From the NCBI GenBank assembly GCA_914767715.1, contig OU612066.1, positions 25,580,283-25,644,282 on the forward strand: a DNA stretch of 64,000 bases, read 5' to 3'. Position 1 is the stretch's first letter. Each line of letters opens with the position of its first letter. Below are positions 9,153 to 21,944 of this stretch, one piece after another. Source of the stretch: Membranipora membranacea. Lineage: Eukaryota > Bryozoa > Gymnolaemata > Cheilostomatida > Membraniporidae. A model generated the notes under the pieces. That model searched no databases and had not been told where the DNA came from. It saw nothing but the letters and a program-made list of their open reading frames with translations. The position numbers were made by a program, and so were the translations under genes.

Positions 9153-11448
9153 TTTCAAGATACAACAAACACCCCGAGCTTCTGATTGTACGGATATGAG
9201 TGCTGTAGCTCTTTGGCGTGTAACACAGGTGCTTCCATATACATTTGGTCATTTAAAGTGACAGTCCTATTAAAAAAGTGGATATATCATTGGACTGTTC
9301 GGCTAATGCTTCCTAAATTTTTCCATTATTTCGTTAGCACTTTATGAAAAGCATGGATCAAGGATGATTTCAAAGATTATAAATCATTGATGATTTATTG
9401 TCTGCCAAATAAATAGAAATAAATAGGCTTTACATAAATTTATCAGAATTCCTTTTCTGTGCTTGCCAATAATAACATTGTTTTATGCTTTTGACTTGTC
9501 CCCAACTCTAAACATGATTAGTGTTTGGAGTTGTTTTATGATAACATGTGCGGGTGCAAATAGACATAGACATCTTATCCCCAACTCTAATAGACATCTA
9601 ATAGGGGACTTCAGACAACTTATGTGGCAGCTGAGACCTATTTTGCACACAATAAACACCTACAGTTTTGCCCATCCAGCTTCAAATTTTGCCAACTGAA
9701 CTAGATTCATACCTGATCTTCTCTTTGGGAGTAGTATGAACAACAGCAGTTGATCATGTGACATAGAAAACTTCCAACAGCCAGCACAAGAATTTTGGCT
9801 TTTTGTAACCATTATTCTGAAAATCGCTAGATGCAGCGGGTCCGACCTCAGTGATTCTATCATGCTTGGTTTGTTTTGAAGCACTTTGATTGGACAGTCA
9901 CTCCAGCAAATTGCTAGATGCAGCTGGTCTCACCTATATTACTGTAATATGATTGGTTTGTTTTGAAGCACTATGATTATATATCTAAATATCTAGGTTT
10001 AAATTTGCTCTAATAGAAATTTCAATGGTTCAAAGGTTAATATGTAAAAGGGCAGTCATACCTGAGTAAATCATTTAAGCCTAAGTGCCTGGGCAAAATG
10101 TTAAAAATCTGTCTCAAAAGAAGTATAAATGATTCAAATCCTTTTCTATGGTTCAAAGGCTAATAACCAAAAGGTAGAAATACCTTTTGTTTAATTCTGA
10201 ACTCGTAGGAGCCACACCCAAAACAAATATTCTGCAGCCAATAGCCCACTTGTGATTTTCATTTGAACTTGAATTTGAACTTTTGAGCCAAGAACTGCAA
10301 AATTTCAAATTTTAAGGTAATGCTTGCTATCGACAGTCAATACACCTTATAAATTGCCTAGGCTGAAATTCAAAGGGCTGCTCTGACCAAGGAGCAACTG
10401 CTCTGGCCATAGTCTATTAATTGCAAAGATATCTAGGAATTTTAATGGTACTGAGTGGTCACCTTTGCTTGTGTCTATAAAGGAAATTTCTGCAAAGTGC
10501 ATTGCACTAGGATGACGAGTGGATGACGATGTGTGAGAACAAACTTTTGTGCATTTACACAAACAGCTTTGATGCTGATTTTTACATGAAACATTAGCTG
10601 GGGAATCAACTAGCAACAATAAACCAACACATATCAGAACAATGATTATCTGTTAGTTAAGAGGGATAGGTTGGGGGTCGTTATGGGATTAGGAAACGGC
10701 CTTTCCAAAAATACGGAAGAATATGGCTTAAAAGAATAACTAATTAAGAGATACACATGAAGAAAAGAGAGGTTTCATGATTCTTCTGGATAGGTAGGCT
10801 AGCACAACATGTCATACACACAGACAGTTACAGCTTTACCAGAGACTATAGTCTCTGGCTTTACTATAAAAAAAGCCTCAGCGGCAAATAGAGGATTAAA
10901 TCAAATCTCTGAGATTCATGCAGCAACCGCTACGTAATTATATTTTTTTAATTTAATCCATGCCTAGTAAATATGCCATATCACAGTTGTACATGGGTTT
11001 TAAACACTTACATTTAAGTTGCCTGCTCTTATTGGCATAATGAATAATATATCCCAAGACCAATGAAATGAATGAGGCAGTTGTTACAATAATTACACCC
11101 TCTAGTGGAGGGAGCGTAACTGATGCACAAATGCAAGCAAGTGGATCAAGCTTGATCTAGCGTCACTCTGACAAATGAACTAAGCTCTGATCTGACCTCC
11201 TGAGCCGAACAGCTTTGCATCTTTTCTGCAGTCAAACATTGCCAAAGACCAAAGTTTTGGAGAAGACCTGTGATACGGTCCCAATATACCAACGATATGG
11301 AAGAGGCAGTGTTTCCAATAATCACCCATTATTGACACGCCTCAGTTTTTCACAGAACATATTGCTGTTGCAAACAAATCCCCTCATACTTTTCCTATCC
11401 CTACCTTCCACAGCACCATTATTAGAGTTGGGTCCTGAGGTGTCAGTT
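9153..11448. other. Intergenic stretch upstream of the transporter
   Basis: No supported gene. It contains the likely but unrecognised promoter of the transporter, the distal part of the tandem duplication (about 9440-9500), and a two-copy tandem repeat at 9826-9978. A 90-codon minus-strand frame at 10347-10619 has no recognised domain and no splice context that convinces me. Confidence 0.45.
9826..9978. repeat. Two-copy tandem repeat, period 87 bp
   Basis: Both copies begin GCTAGATGCAGC and end TTGTTTTGAAGCACT(T/A)TGATT. Copy A is at 9826-9891 and copy B at 9913-9978. The middles have diverged. No function is apparent. Confidence 0.65.
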
Positions 11449-14061
11449 CTAGTCATAGAGTTATTATATACTCTAGAGTGGACAATATGTACAAAAAGAG
11501 CATCAGTTTTTGTCCTACTTAATTATTGCGAAATCCATGACCGACGCAATCTGGTTGTGCATGGCTAGTGCCTTTATCATAAATTATAACTTATCATTAA
11601 GAATATAGGTATCGGGCATGGAAATTTAGATTTTAAGAGCGCTTAGGGCCATTTTTTTGACAAAAAGTTTCATGTGACACTATGTGGATCACTTGCAGGT
11701 ATTTTCACTCGCAGCCAGTGGAAATGTTTCTATGTTTTCCCATTAAAATAAGCCAAAATCTCAACCGCAAACACATCATTGTGATGAAATAGAAACTGAA
11801 AGGCTAGCTCGATTTTTTTCACCGCCACTAGCCATCCATATTAGCTGTGTCCTGTCTCTCTTACTTACATTATATGTCACACACTCAAGGGGCTTATTTT
11901 ATTTTTGATTAAATGAAGTACAAGCAGACTGTGGAAAAGTGATCGGAGGTGTAAAAGTTTGCCACTTGCCTCATTTGCAGTCACAGTGTACATAATTTCG
12001 AGATTCAGATTTGCTCTTCAGATATCTATATATTGCTTTATTTGGTGTATTATATTAAGTTTTTTGCTTGGTTGTCAAAGTAGATTGGTGCTAAAATCAC
12101 TGCAAGTTAAATGTGATGATGCTACAAGCCCCCAGTGCTCATCAGCTCACTTTCTGACTGCAATACTTTTATTTTCATAGCATCAATTCATTTCTGATGG
12201 AGACTCAAAGGTCTTAGAAATTCTAACTCCTGTCGTTTCAAAGGTTGTTTCTACTTCACTGTTGCTCAAAAGCTTATATAAAACGTGTATCATCTGCTAT
12301 GCAAACACACCTATATACTTCAACTTCAAATATTTCAAACATTACTGAACTATCATAAAGTGTAAAAAAAATTAATGTATATGATGCTGATGACTTCATT
12401 TACAAATAAACAACCATCAGAGAAAATTGCATCACACCCCCCCCCCCCCTGTACCAAATGATCTCTTATTTTGAGTATGGTGAGAAATCAGAAATACTGT
12501 AAACTTAAGAATGTCGCATCGGTGAGAGAGTGAAATTATATCGGCTTTCTCAGTACTAATATAGTCATGTTAATATCAGCCTTGTGGGTAGAATTATCTG
12601 GAAGTTGGTAGAATGCAAAGGTGAGTGCAAATAGGAATATTTGGCCGATGATATATATAACATTGGTTAAAACATTTTAATTCACACTGTATACTATTAG
12701 TACCTAAAGATGAAATATAAATAAAGTCTATAATTACGCCCTCCGTACTCTTCTCAACTGAAGATTGAAGTTGCAAAGACGAAATATTATGGTGTTATCC
12801 ATAATATGTTGCAACTGATTACTGACTGCCATTTTCATACAATTTTAAAGACTGAGTGAGGGAATTTAAGAAAATCTAGAGTCAAGCTGGACAAGTATGA
12901 TTCTTGAGTTGACCATTCGATGTTTCTTGATATTCAGCGACTCAGCAGAAAGGTTTATGCATTGATTTATTTAACCTGCTGTGTTGGCTTAAATAGTTTC
13001 GGCAATCCAAAAACGAGTGGCCAACCGGAGAGGGAATTAAGACCTTTAAATGATATAGCCAAACCAGAACCTGAAAATTTGTGTACGCGTTGTATAATTG
13101 AAAGTCATAATACTGGACAGATAAAATGAACTCAGTGAGTGTGTAACATTTTAGTTAGAATGACAGGACACAGTTAAACTGGCAGGCAAGTGGCAGTGGC
13201 AAAATCCGGCTAGCCAGGTAATTGTGATTTTATCGCGATGATATGTTTGCGGTTGAGATTTTGGTGTACACAAATCTTTTTGTCCCCTGACTGCTAAATA
13301 AATCACTCACAAGTCATCTTATAGTGTGACATGAAAAGTTTTACAAAAATATTGCTAAAAGTGCTCTAAAAACGAAAAGGCAAGCAGCAAACCTTTTCAC
13401 CGCCAATCACTTTTCCATAGGCTACTTGTACTCCATGTTGTCACAAATAGCTGGAATTGAACAGATAAAGTGAACCGACTGAGTGTGCAACATATAAGTT
13501 TGAGAGACAGGACACAGTTAAATGCTTGGCAAGTGGCAGGAACCAGCTAGCCCTGTCATTGGGATTTAAGCTCACGGGTTTGCGGTTGATATTTGGCTTA
13601 TTTTAAGGAAATAAGGAAAAAAATTTTATACTGACTGGTTGAGAGAATACCCTAGGGGATGTTAATGGCGTTACATGTGAAATTCTCTGAAAAAATGGCT
13701 ACAAATGCTCCATAAACTAAATTAATATGTACAATTCTAATATTTTCAATGATAAAGTCAATGATTCATGCACTATCCACGCAAAACCAGATTTCGTTGC
13801 ATCATGGAATTGAAAGTGAAGATAGCTGCAAGTGATCTACATGGTGTCACATGAAATTTTTTCCAAAAACATGGCTATAAGCGCTCTAAAAATCTAAACT
13901 CCCATGCCCATTATGTGTATTCTCAATGATAAGTTATATGATACAGTCACTAGCCATGCACAACCAGATTGCGTTGTGTCATGGATTTCGCAATAATTAA
14001 GTAGGACATTTTTAGCACTGCATTGTCCGCTCTAGAGTATATAATAACTCTATGGTTCTAG
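11449..14061. repeat. Large inverted repeat with internally duplicated modules
   Basis: The left arm (11449 to about 11980) reappears in reverse complement in the right arm (about 13375 to 14061). Shared landmarks in order from the outer edge are CATAGAGTTATTATATACTC, CTACTTAATTATTGCGAAAT, GCAATCTGGTTGTGCATGGC, TCATGTGACAC(T/C)ATGT, AACCGCAAAC, GTGTCCTGTCTCTC and GGAAAAGTGAT. The right arm carries an extra internal copy of the GCATGGCTAGTG module (near 13760-13810). A further same-orientation partial unit lies at about 13080-13375 (CAGTGAGTGTGTAAC, GACAGGACACAGTTAAA, TTTGCGGTTGAGATTTTGG). The spacer of about 1.1 kb has no supported gene. The layout fits a foldback-type element or nested insertions of one repeat family; no target duplication was found. 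Confidence 0.75.
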
Positions 14062-16380
14062 TCTAGTTTAAAATCTGGTCTTAACTAGTTTAATTCAGTT
14101 TAGCAATGACTATGACATGACACTCCCGCTGTTCCCTGTCCACAGTAACTCAAGCGTCAAAACGAGAGTTTTCATTTTATGTTTATGTTTATATAAGTTT
14201 ACAATGGAGCAATGGTTTCTTTTTGCAGACATAGCCTCCCTTATTTCAGATTTACCCAAGAATGGTTCATGCAAACCTCTTGATTTTTTTCATGTGTGTT
14301 ACAAGGACATGTGGGCACCAGTCTAGGCATTTATTCATGCAGTCAGTCAATGGATTTTGCAGATATATTTGATTTAGTGGCTAACATTGCTTTGTGAAAT
14401 GAGTAAGACTAGGTACACACAATACTAGATAGCCCTTACATCAAACAAATGTTTCCTTTGACCAACAGTCATTCTGAGTTGACCAAAGGTAGGTGTCAGA
14501 TTTATGAAATTTGTCATTCACAAGCTGAAAACTAAATAAAAACAGCCCAAAAACAGCTTTCTTTTCTCCCTCCCCATCCGACAAAATCTTTTTGTGAACC
14601 ATGAAAATAATCATTATTACCAATCACCTCAATCAAGATATTTACTTGAGAACATTTGCTCCAATTAAAGAGGTAAACGTGTCTATAGAGACGGCCCAAA
14701 AAGTGTCCAGTTCATAGCTCCATATGGACATGTCTCTTCTCTACATACACTAAGCGAAAGTTATCCCACCATCTGCATGAATGATGGGGCCTTTATTTTA
14801 GATTGAGCTTAGCATTACAACATGAAAACTCAGGTCCATACTCTAGCACTCAACTACATCAGTGAAACTCCACCCATAATCTCAGCTATCACATAGCAAA
14901 CCTACCAACCGTTTAGTTGCTAGCAAAACAGTAAGTGGTAAGATCACCACAGTTGCATCTACATCACCTTCCCTTGGTAGTAAAACTCTATGATAAGGCC
15001 AATGTCACTTAGTTGATCCTACAGTGTACTTTATAGTTTTTTACCAAATCTCGCAATAAGATCCTACGCTATCCTCCCGAGTAAGATCCATACTGACTCG
15101 CTACTAAAAAATTTGAATTAATTTTCAAAGAAACTGATCTGTGCATTGACATAGACTGCACTTATTCAGTAATATTGATAGTCCATGCTTAGAGTGCTGA
15201 GTAACTGTGGTGCACAAATGGACAAGATTTGATGCCACAAAACAGAAAGTCCAAGTCACCCCACTGCTAACACATATCAATACTACTCTTTAGGAGGCCA
15301 TCAAATTCATTTGGATTTTTATCACCCTGAAGACTGAAATAACTAGAAAACAAATTTATTTACGAGGATCTTCTTAAAGACATGTAAATACTAGTTTTTT
15401 GATGTAAAGAGAACAGTTTATCTGAGTAAGTCTTTTGTGTCAAAACATCTTAAAGTTTGTAAAAATTGCTTTAAAAAATCCTCAAAACATAAAATCACTC
15501 ATTAGTAATCATCAGATGACTTTGATTTTTACATCATTGTGATGCCTGAAATATCTAGATCTAAAATACTTTTATTTGAAGTTTCAGTGAAATTTGGAAA
15601 TACAATATTTTCATGAAAAACAAACAGGCTACCTGTGTAAATTTTGAATTTCCTATTGAAATTCTATTGAAAGCCACTAATCATAAAGCTCATAATTGAA
15701 GCGTAACACTCGTTTTCATGCGCCGCTTGCCTATTCAACTGAAGACCGGAGTTTGATAGGAGTGTCATATCTTAGTATTTATAATCTTTGAGTTTAGTAT
15801 TTCTAACCTGGTCCTACTGTTTACGAATAGAAAAAACTGAATATGAACTGGAGAAAATATCTTGTCAAAAAATGATATAAATGCCAACAAATTCATAAAA
15901 ATAGGAGGGCAAATTAATATCTCATTTAGATTGTTGATTCAATTCTTTGCTCTGAGGACTATTAAATTGAGTTTGAGTTGAGTTTCATTTTATAAATGAT
16001 GAGGCCCGAAGAATGATCAGTTCGCAGAGCACTTCAGCGAGTATATATCGAACTTATCTGTAATGTCTTCTTTCCCGAGAATGTGATAATTTTTTTTTTC
16101 AATCATTCCATCCTGAGTCTAAGTTGGCTCTACAATCACTGAATCGGCCAGAGCAGATGTCGAGACTGTTTGGTGGAAATGCCTCCCGTAACGCGCGAAC
16201 AGTTATCAGCAAATGCTGCAGGTCAAGGTGCGGGTTAAAGTACCGACGGCAGCAGTATTGTTTTGCAGTTTAAGCTCGACTGCAATCCATGGGAACGAGT
16301 GCAAGCCAAGAGGTGACAACTCAGCTTGAGCTCAGACACAGTGACTGATGATTGACCTGCTTATAAACACCACTACTATC
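14062..16380. other. Intergenic stretch
   Basis: I see no gene. At 15923-16030 lies the second member of the dispersed repeat noted at 8521-8650. Two diverged similar segments occur near 15300-15350 and 15525-15570 (CAAATTCATTTGGATTTTTATCA and its relative). The rest is unremarkable AT-rich sequence. Confidence 0.45.
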
Positions 16381-16419
16381 GATGACTTGCCACAGGAGAC
16401 AACACGGTATGGGTCTCAT

Positions 16420-16580
16420 ATGCGAGATAAGGTATACAACATTAAGTATGCAATACTACGATATACGACATAGCGTTTCAAGACATAACGCTATGCTACA
16501 TAATGGTATGCGACATAACGGTCTGCAACAAAAAAACGGTATGCAACATAACATTATATGACATAACAGAATACGGACAT
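16420..16580. repeat. Degenerate tandem repeat of GGTATGCGACATAACG type
   Basis: Variants of (G)GTATGC(G/A)ACATAAC recur about every 16-25 bases, for example ATACGACATAGCG, CTATGCTACATAATG, GGTATGCGACATAACGG, GGTATGCAACATAAC and ATATGACATAACAG. It directly abuts the left (5') limit of the LINE fragment. Confidence 0.6.
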
Positions 16581-16589
16581 ACAGGAATG

Positions 16590-17395
16590 TGACGTATAAA
16601 AAATCACGCTTTTTAAGTTCTTTTGGGGAACATTCATCATTAAATTTAAAAATTGACAATAACCAAATATTTCAAAGGCATGAAACTGAACTTCTTGGCT
16701 TTAAGATATCTGACTCATTTTCATTGAATGGTCATTGTGAGACTGTTTTGGATAAGGTGTCAAAAAATACAAACTTACTTAAGCTATGCAGACCCTACTT
16801 GACCACGCATTCTGCTAAAATGTTTTATTTTCAATTTTTATTCACTGTTATCTCATTTAAGGCATCCATATATATTACAACCTATGTGCATCAAATATCA
16901 CAAACCCAATTTTCACTCAGCAAAAAAGAGCCTTGAGAATTGTGGCCAATGTTCAGCATATACCTTTTTATTTGTCACCTACTAATGACCTATGTACATC
17001 ACTTAAAATTTTACCCCTTCCAATACTGAGCAATTATTTTACTTGCATTACGGGATTTAAGGCTCTGAATGATTTATCACCTCCATACATCTCTGATTTT
17101 TTTGTTACCACACCGATTTCCAAGAAGAGATACACACTTCTTACTTAAACCTCCATTAGACAACTTAAACCACAAAATAGCAATAAACTTTAATATTTTA
17201 CCCTCTTCATTGAGAAGCACTCTTACTTTGAATATGTTTAAGAAAAGGCTAATGCAACATTTTTTCAGTTTATTGGCATAGTCTTATTTTTTGTTGAATC
17301 TTCGTTTGTATCATTTTTCTTTTTTGCCATTTATGTCACATCATGAAAAACATTCGAAATAATGAATTGTTGCTGACAATAAAAGTATATATATA
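16590..17395 (+). mobile_element. 3' end of a non-LTR retrotransposon (LINE) reverse transcriptase, broken
   Basis: Three plus-strand frames, joined by two frameshifts (near 16920 and near 17100-17130), give the C-terminal part of a LINE reverse transcriptase. The order of motifs is typical: a segment with LLGFKISDSFSLNGHCETV, then QKRALRIVA, then FKALNDLSPPYISD, then FNILPSSLR followed by FKKRL near the end. Only the part after the catalytic core is present, so the copy is 5'-truncated, which is usual for LINE insertions. A 3' tail with AATAAAAG and an ATATATAT run ends it near 17395. The style suggests the CR1/Jockey/L2 group, but the clade is not secure. It cannot encode an active enzyme. 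Confidence 0.8.
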
Positions 17396-18684
17396 TTAAA
17401 AGTATTTTGGCTTCAAGTTGCTGTAGAGTTATCTTCTCATTTTCCTACAATGTCGTACTTATTATGAATCAGAAGTTATCCCACTTTGCCTAATTTATCA
17501 TATCCCGTCCTTGAATCCAGGTAAACATACAAACTTAAATGAGAGAATTCTTTACAGAAGAAGAATCTAGGATCAAAATTGAATGTCTCCAAATATCAGA
17601 AATTATACCAGCATACAAGTTCGCCCTGTATACAGGTTTTATTTCAAACTCCAAGCACCAAGCAGAACAATCAATTGTGTCAATCTGGTTAAATAAATCT
17701 CCGTAAGATAGCTGCAAGATAGCAAGAGAATAGGCAGCGATAGATATTTGATTTACTATTTCAAATCCAAATTCAATACTACTGGTTCTAATTTTTGCTG
17801 GATGGGGTCAAAGTTTTTGAGTGGGGGGATTAAATGAGGTCGCATAATTCATCTACTGGTACTTGTGTCAACCGACCTTACCCAGTGATATGAATTAAAT
17901 TTAAGCAAGGGATACCCATCAAACAGTTATGAAATATTTCAATCCTAAGAAATACACAAGAAGGCCTGACACTATCACATTTTAAACAAGGATTGATTGA
18001 GGAAACAATGTCAATTAAAAATTATTTAAGATTATTAGGGTTGTTTCAAACATAAATTACTGTCTTTCAAGTAAAATTTTTAAGAATAGATTGGGCAGTG
18101 CTTCTGATTTGTGTGAAAATAAATGTCACGTTAAAATCCCAAATCCTTCCCTAAAGAAGCCTTAATAGTAGTAGTATTGTTATTATGTAGGCATTTTATA
18201 TCAGATATAAAATACTTCTGGTTTCTAGTTACTATTGGGCCCCCCCCCCCCCTACTTATAGTATAGATTATAGATGACCATTTCTTAGCTTATAGGCTTG
18301 TAGGCTTATAGATAGATGCAAGTAAAGATATAGATTTATAGATGTTATCAATGTAAAGATATAGATTTATAGATTTCTTAATGTATCTCTAAAGTGCTGT
18401 CAGTGCTGTGTGTCTCCTGTGCTCTCTTTGTGTGTGTATGGTCGTTGTGTAGCAAAGCAAACATTCAGATATGTTTACGATCTAATGGATTTTCCCCAGG
18501 TTTTTGGAATTTTGGTAAGTACCATAGGCTGTTAATTTAAAGGATTTTATGGCACTCATTAGTCCAAAAGCCACATGCCATCGCAGCGCGCTTAAGTTTA
18601 AGATTGGGATTCTTAATTTACAGATATTATAGACAGTCCTGTGTGGGGGGGGAGCCCCACTATTTGATTATACTATTTGATTAT
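17396..18684. other. Intergenic stretch with simple repeats
   Basis: No gene seen. It holds a C-run at about 18239-18252 and, at about 18262-18385, short repeats built on ATAGATTTATAGAT and CTTATAGGCTTGTAGGCTTA. Confidence 0.45.
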
Positions 18685-19330
18685 GTAATATCAGGGCTCT
18701 CAACCTGGGAGGATTTGAAACCTGAGTTTTGATATTAGCATGTCCCATAGTGGTATTTAAAAGGTGTAAAACGCCCTGAGCATAAACAGCTGAGGGTACG
18801 TCTGAGATGGCACCGAAAAATTGTCGGGTGAAATACCTGAGATTTGAAGATTACGTGCAAATAATAGCTGGCAAAGCATGTCAAAGAATGTATGTTGTTA
18901 AAAAAATGTGCATCTAAGTACAAAGCCATTAGCTTCCATGATGTTCACAAGTTTTGTAGTTTCCCTCTTGATGTATTGTCTGCTTGTTTTGCACACAAGC
19001 ATATGTACCATAGACAAGAAATTACCAAGAAATGTTTTAAATGTTGCCAAGAATTTGAGGCTTGACGTAGGCGACCTCGATATTATGGTGCTGTTTTGCT
19101 GATGAGCATCACATCAAACAAAATTTTCTAAAGCGATGCCCTCAAATGCAAGTTCCAAACATTAGTAGCAAGCTCCTTTAAGTATATGCATCCTTTTCTC
19201 GCAACATTTCATGTTTGTGATAGCAAGTAAATCAATAAAAACCTAGAGCATTTCTTGTAAACATAAAATCATGAATAATTTTAGATTTGATCCAGATGAA
19301 CCAATTCATATGGACTAACCAAGGCCATTG

Positions 19331-19685
19331 ACCTTTTTAACATTCCTAAAATTCAAATTTTTATTTAGCCATAATAATCTATATGCAAATCACTGGGATT
19401 GTCAGTGCAATAAGAGCATAGCTTATCACAAATGAAATCAAGTACCCACAACAAATACCACACATTATTCTCATGCAAAAGTTTGATGTTGCCTGGATTT
19501 ATCCGGTTCACCCGCAAAATCACTTTTTTAACATTCCTAAAATTCAAATTTCTATTTAGCCATAATAATCTATTTCGCAAATCACTGGATTGGCAGTGCA
19601 GTAAGAGCATAGCTTATCACAAATGAAATCGAAGACCCACAACAAATACCACACATAATTCTCATGCAAAAGTTTGATGTTATCT
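19331..19685. repeat. Tandem duplication inside the 18.7-20.9 kb element, period about 193 bp
   Basis: The block starting CTTTTTAACATTCCTAAAAT and running through GCATAGCTTATCACAAATGA to CATGCAAAAGTTTGATGTT occurs at about 19331-19490 and again at about 19524-19682 with few differences. Older partial copies appear near 20260-20345 and 20670-20780 (GAGAGCATAGCTTATCACAA, TATTCATCTCTGCCAA). Confidence 0.8.
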
Positions 19686-20439
19686 TTATTATTCATCTCT
19701 GCCAAAAATTAGCAATGCAAGCAAGGTGATCTAGAATAGAGTACACAATAAGAGGCAAACGCAATAAATAAAGAAAGCGACTTCAACAACAAGCAAACCA
19801 ATCCTGAGCTGCTGTCAGCAACCATCAGAAAACACCACTTGAACAAATTGACAATGCAGTTGCAAATTCCTTGTCACCAATGAATTAATTATTTCAATGG
19901 GCTGTCACAACTATCCACACCAAAAAATAATTTAGATACCATCACTTTGGATTTTATTAGTAATGCCCGAGAACAAGGCTTCTCAATATTAAGACGCTGC
20001 CAAGCTGAAAGTCAATCTATCGGCTATTAAACAAGCAGATAAGACTTTCCTGGGAAAGCGCATTATTTTGCCACCTTCCAATGATATAAATGTCCAATTA
20101 TCTGCTTAAAACATCGAGCAGTGTTGACCCTGTGATCAAATAATGCATGTCATCTCAGTCTGAACCGAAATGCTTTGACAGAAAGGCAAGTTGGGATGTA
20201 ATGTGTTGATATTCAAATTAAAGACTAGATTCATTCAATCATGTCAAGTTCATTACAAGCTAAATTTTAAAAGCATTCTCAAATGCAAATTGGAATTTAG
20301 CCATATCAATTTCACATAAATAACTTGAATAGGCAGTGAAAATCACTATGGCTCCATGCTTCGATTTTGTGGTTCACTCCATTATGGGAGTGGGTAGAAT
20401 CCAGTGGATTCTAACCATTCCCATGATGGGAAAAACATG

Positions 20440-20530
20440 AAAAGAATCTGCCGCGTCCAAATCCCCCGCCTCCCGCATGTAATCCCTTTGAAGGCATTGT
20501 GTGCAAGCGCGCTAACCATTCGGCCGCCAA
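20440..20530 (-). repeat. tRNA-derived relic nested in the transposon
   Basis: On the minus strand GGCGGCCGAATGGTTAGCGC reads like the 5' end of a Ser/Leu-type tRNA, including the A-box region TGGTTAGCGC. A weak B-box-like GGATTTGGACGC follows about 50 nt later. The arms do not form a good cloverleaf. It is probably a SINE head or an old tRNA pseudogene. Confidence 0.4.
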
Positions 20531-20906
20531 TTAGGAAATAGGTCGAATAAACACGGTATGGATATTTGCGTCCAAAAAGTCATTCGTCACAATCGGAATT
20601 TGATTTTAATGCCATTTCCATGGGGCGATTACTCCCGAAATCCTTACAAAATCGAACCTTGGAAACATAGTGAATGAGAGCATAGCTTATCACAACTAGA
20701 ATCTAATACCTGATCAATCATTAATAATAAATGACACAAATTATTGTAAGGCAACACTTAACATTGTTTATATATTATTCATCTCTGCCAACAAGCAAAA
20801 TCTGAGTTTTTAGCTCACATTCTAAAATCCCCTGAGAAGCCTGAGTTGAACCCAAAAATCTGAGTAACTCGGGCTAAACCTGAGTGGTTGAGAGCCCTGG
20901 TAATAT

Positions 20907-21944
20907 TGTCTGTGATATGTAATAAATCAATCAAATCAATCAGGTGAAGACCAGAGAAGGCAGGGGAGGGATTTTGTTTTGCAGCTTAATTTGAGTTAGA
21001 AATATTTGTTTTTGGAAAAGAATGTGTTAAGTTTTGTGAAATCGCCGAGTGCGTAGTGCCTAGTGTGTAGTGCCTAATAGTTGATGCGCTCCTGTGTCTG
21101 GGGATGCTTAGTGTTGGTACTCCTGCCTGTGGAGTGTGGATTGGGCGTTTGGAATGCGCGCCCATTTTGTCGATATATGCTGGGCCTGTTCCTTGTGACT
21201 TGTGTGGGAACTCCTGTTGCTGCGGGGTCTCTCTCATGTCTGTGTCCTTGCTCCACCGGAGTGGCGGGGGAACTGTGTAGTGGTCTGTCTTTCTGTGCTG
21301 TTGCATTGCTGGCTGTGGCACGATAGGCATTCCTTTTGCGTGACTTGGTGTGTCTTATTTTTTTATAGCAGTCGGCATCTTTTTATCATGCAATATTTTT
21401 ATTTATGCAATTTAATCTTTAGTAAATCAGTTTTACCACACATGTGTGTTGGAAGCAAAACAAGTTTTATTTTGGTTATTATTTGAGTTTTCTTTTGAGA
21501 GACCAATTTTGGTCAAGAAAGAAGGGGCAAATTTAGATGGTATGTCAAATCTCCCTTATTGCTTCAGACTATAATTAGATTGAAACAAATGCTACAATTT
21601 ACAAGATCGGTCATTTGATCAGCTTGTGGTGCCATCAGCATTTTATTTGTAGATTGGGTTTTGTCAAAAAGCAGGTATAGTAATATAAGTAGTATTAATA
21701 ATAATAAATAATGATATAAAGTACACAGGATGTGAGTGCAGTGTCAGACTATTATCCTGCAAACATGACAGTCTGTTGGTGCATGAAACATTAACCTGGG
21801 TTTAAACAAAAGTTTGACATCGATGTATCTTGTCAAGGCTTGAAATAAATATACCAAATAAATGATGAGATTTTCAATGCTGTTATAAGGAGACAACTCC
21901 TAATTATACAATTATCTGTCGTCAGGTTGAGCAGGGAAGGTGGT
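20907..21944. other. Intergenic stretch with a GC-rich, strand-skewed island
   Basis: From about 21040 to 21330 the sequence is clearly richer in G and T on the plus strand than its AT-rich surroundings. It gives overlapping open frames on both strands (21081-21326 plus; 20986-21330 minus). The minus-strand reading is rich in Pro, Thr, Gln and His, like the basic N-terminal part of some retroelement ORFs, but no motif confirms this. The remainder has no visible feature. Confidence 0.35.

Larger units (their letters stand above)
18692..20899. mobile_element. DNA transposon-like element, hAT-type ends, non-autonomous
   Basis: The element is bounded by perfect 14-bp terminal inverted repeats, CAGGGCTCTCAACC at 18692-18705 and GGTTGAGAGCCCTG at 20886-20899. 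It is flanked by the 7-bp direct repeat GTAATAT at 18685-18691 and 20900-20906. CAGGG-type termini are common in hAT elements, although those make 8-bp duplications; here the eighth base differs. Sub-terminal CCTGAG-type words recur at both ends (18725, 18775, 18837; 20832, 20840, 20878), as transposase binding sites often do. No transposase frame is visible in 2.2 kb. It contains an internal tandem duplication (19331-19681) and a nested tRNA-like relic (20440-20530). Confidence 0.8.

Noticed and set aside
10347-10619. Minus-strand 90-residue frame with Cys near its start
   Set aside because: No recognisable domain, no supporting splice structure, and it sits among repeats. It could not be told from chance.
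16590-17281. Intact reverse transcriptase gene
   Set aside because: The reading needs two frame changes, and the catalytic N-terminal part is absent.
20986-21330. Minus-strand protein of 114 residues
   Set aside because: Both strands are open over a skewed GC-rich island. No motif, signal peptide or splice site supports either strand.
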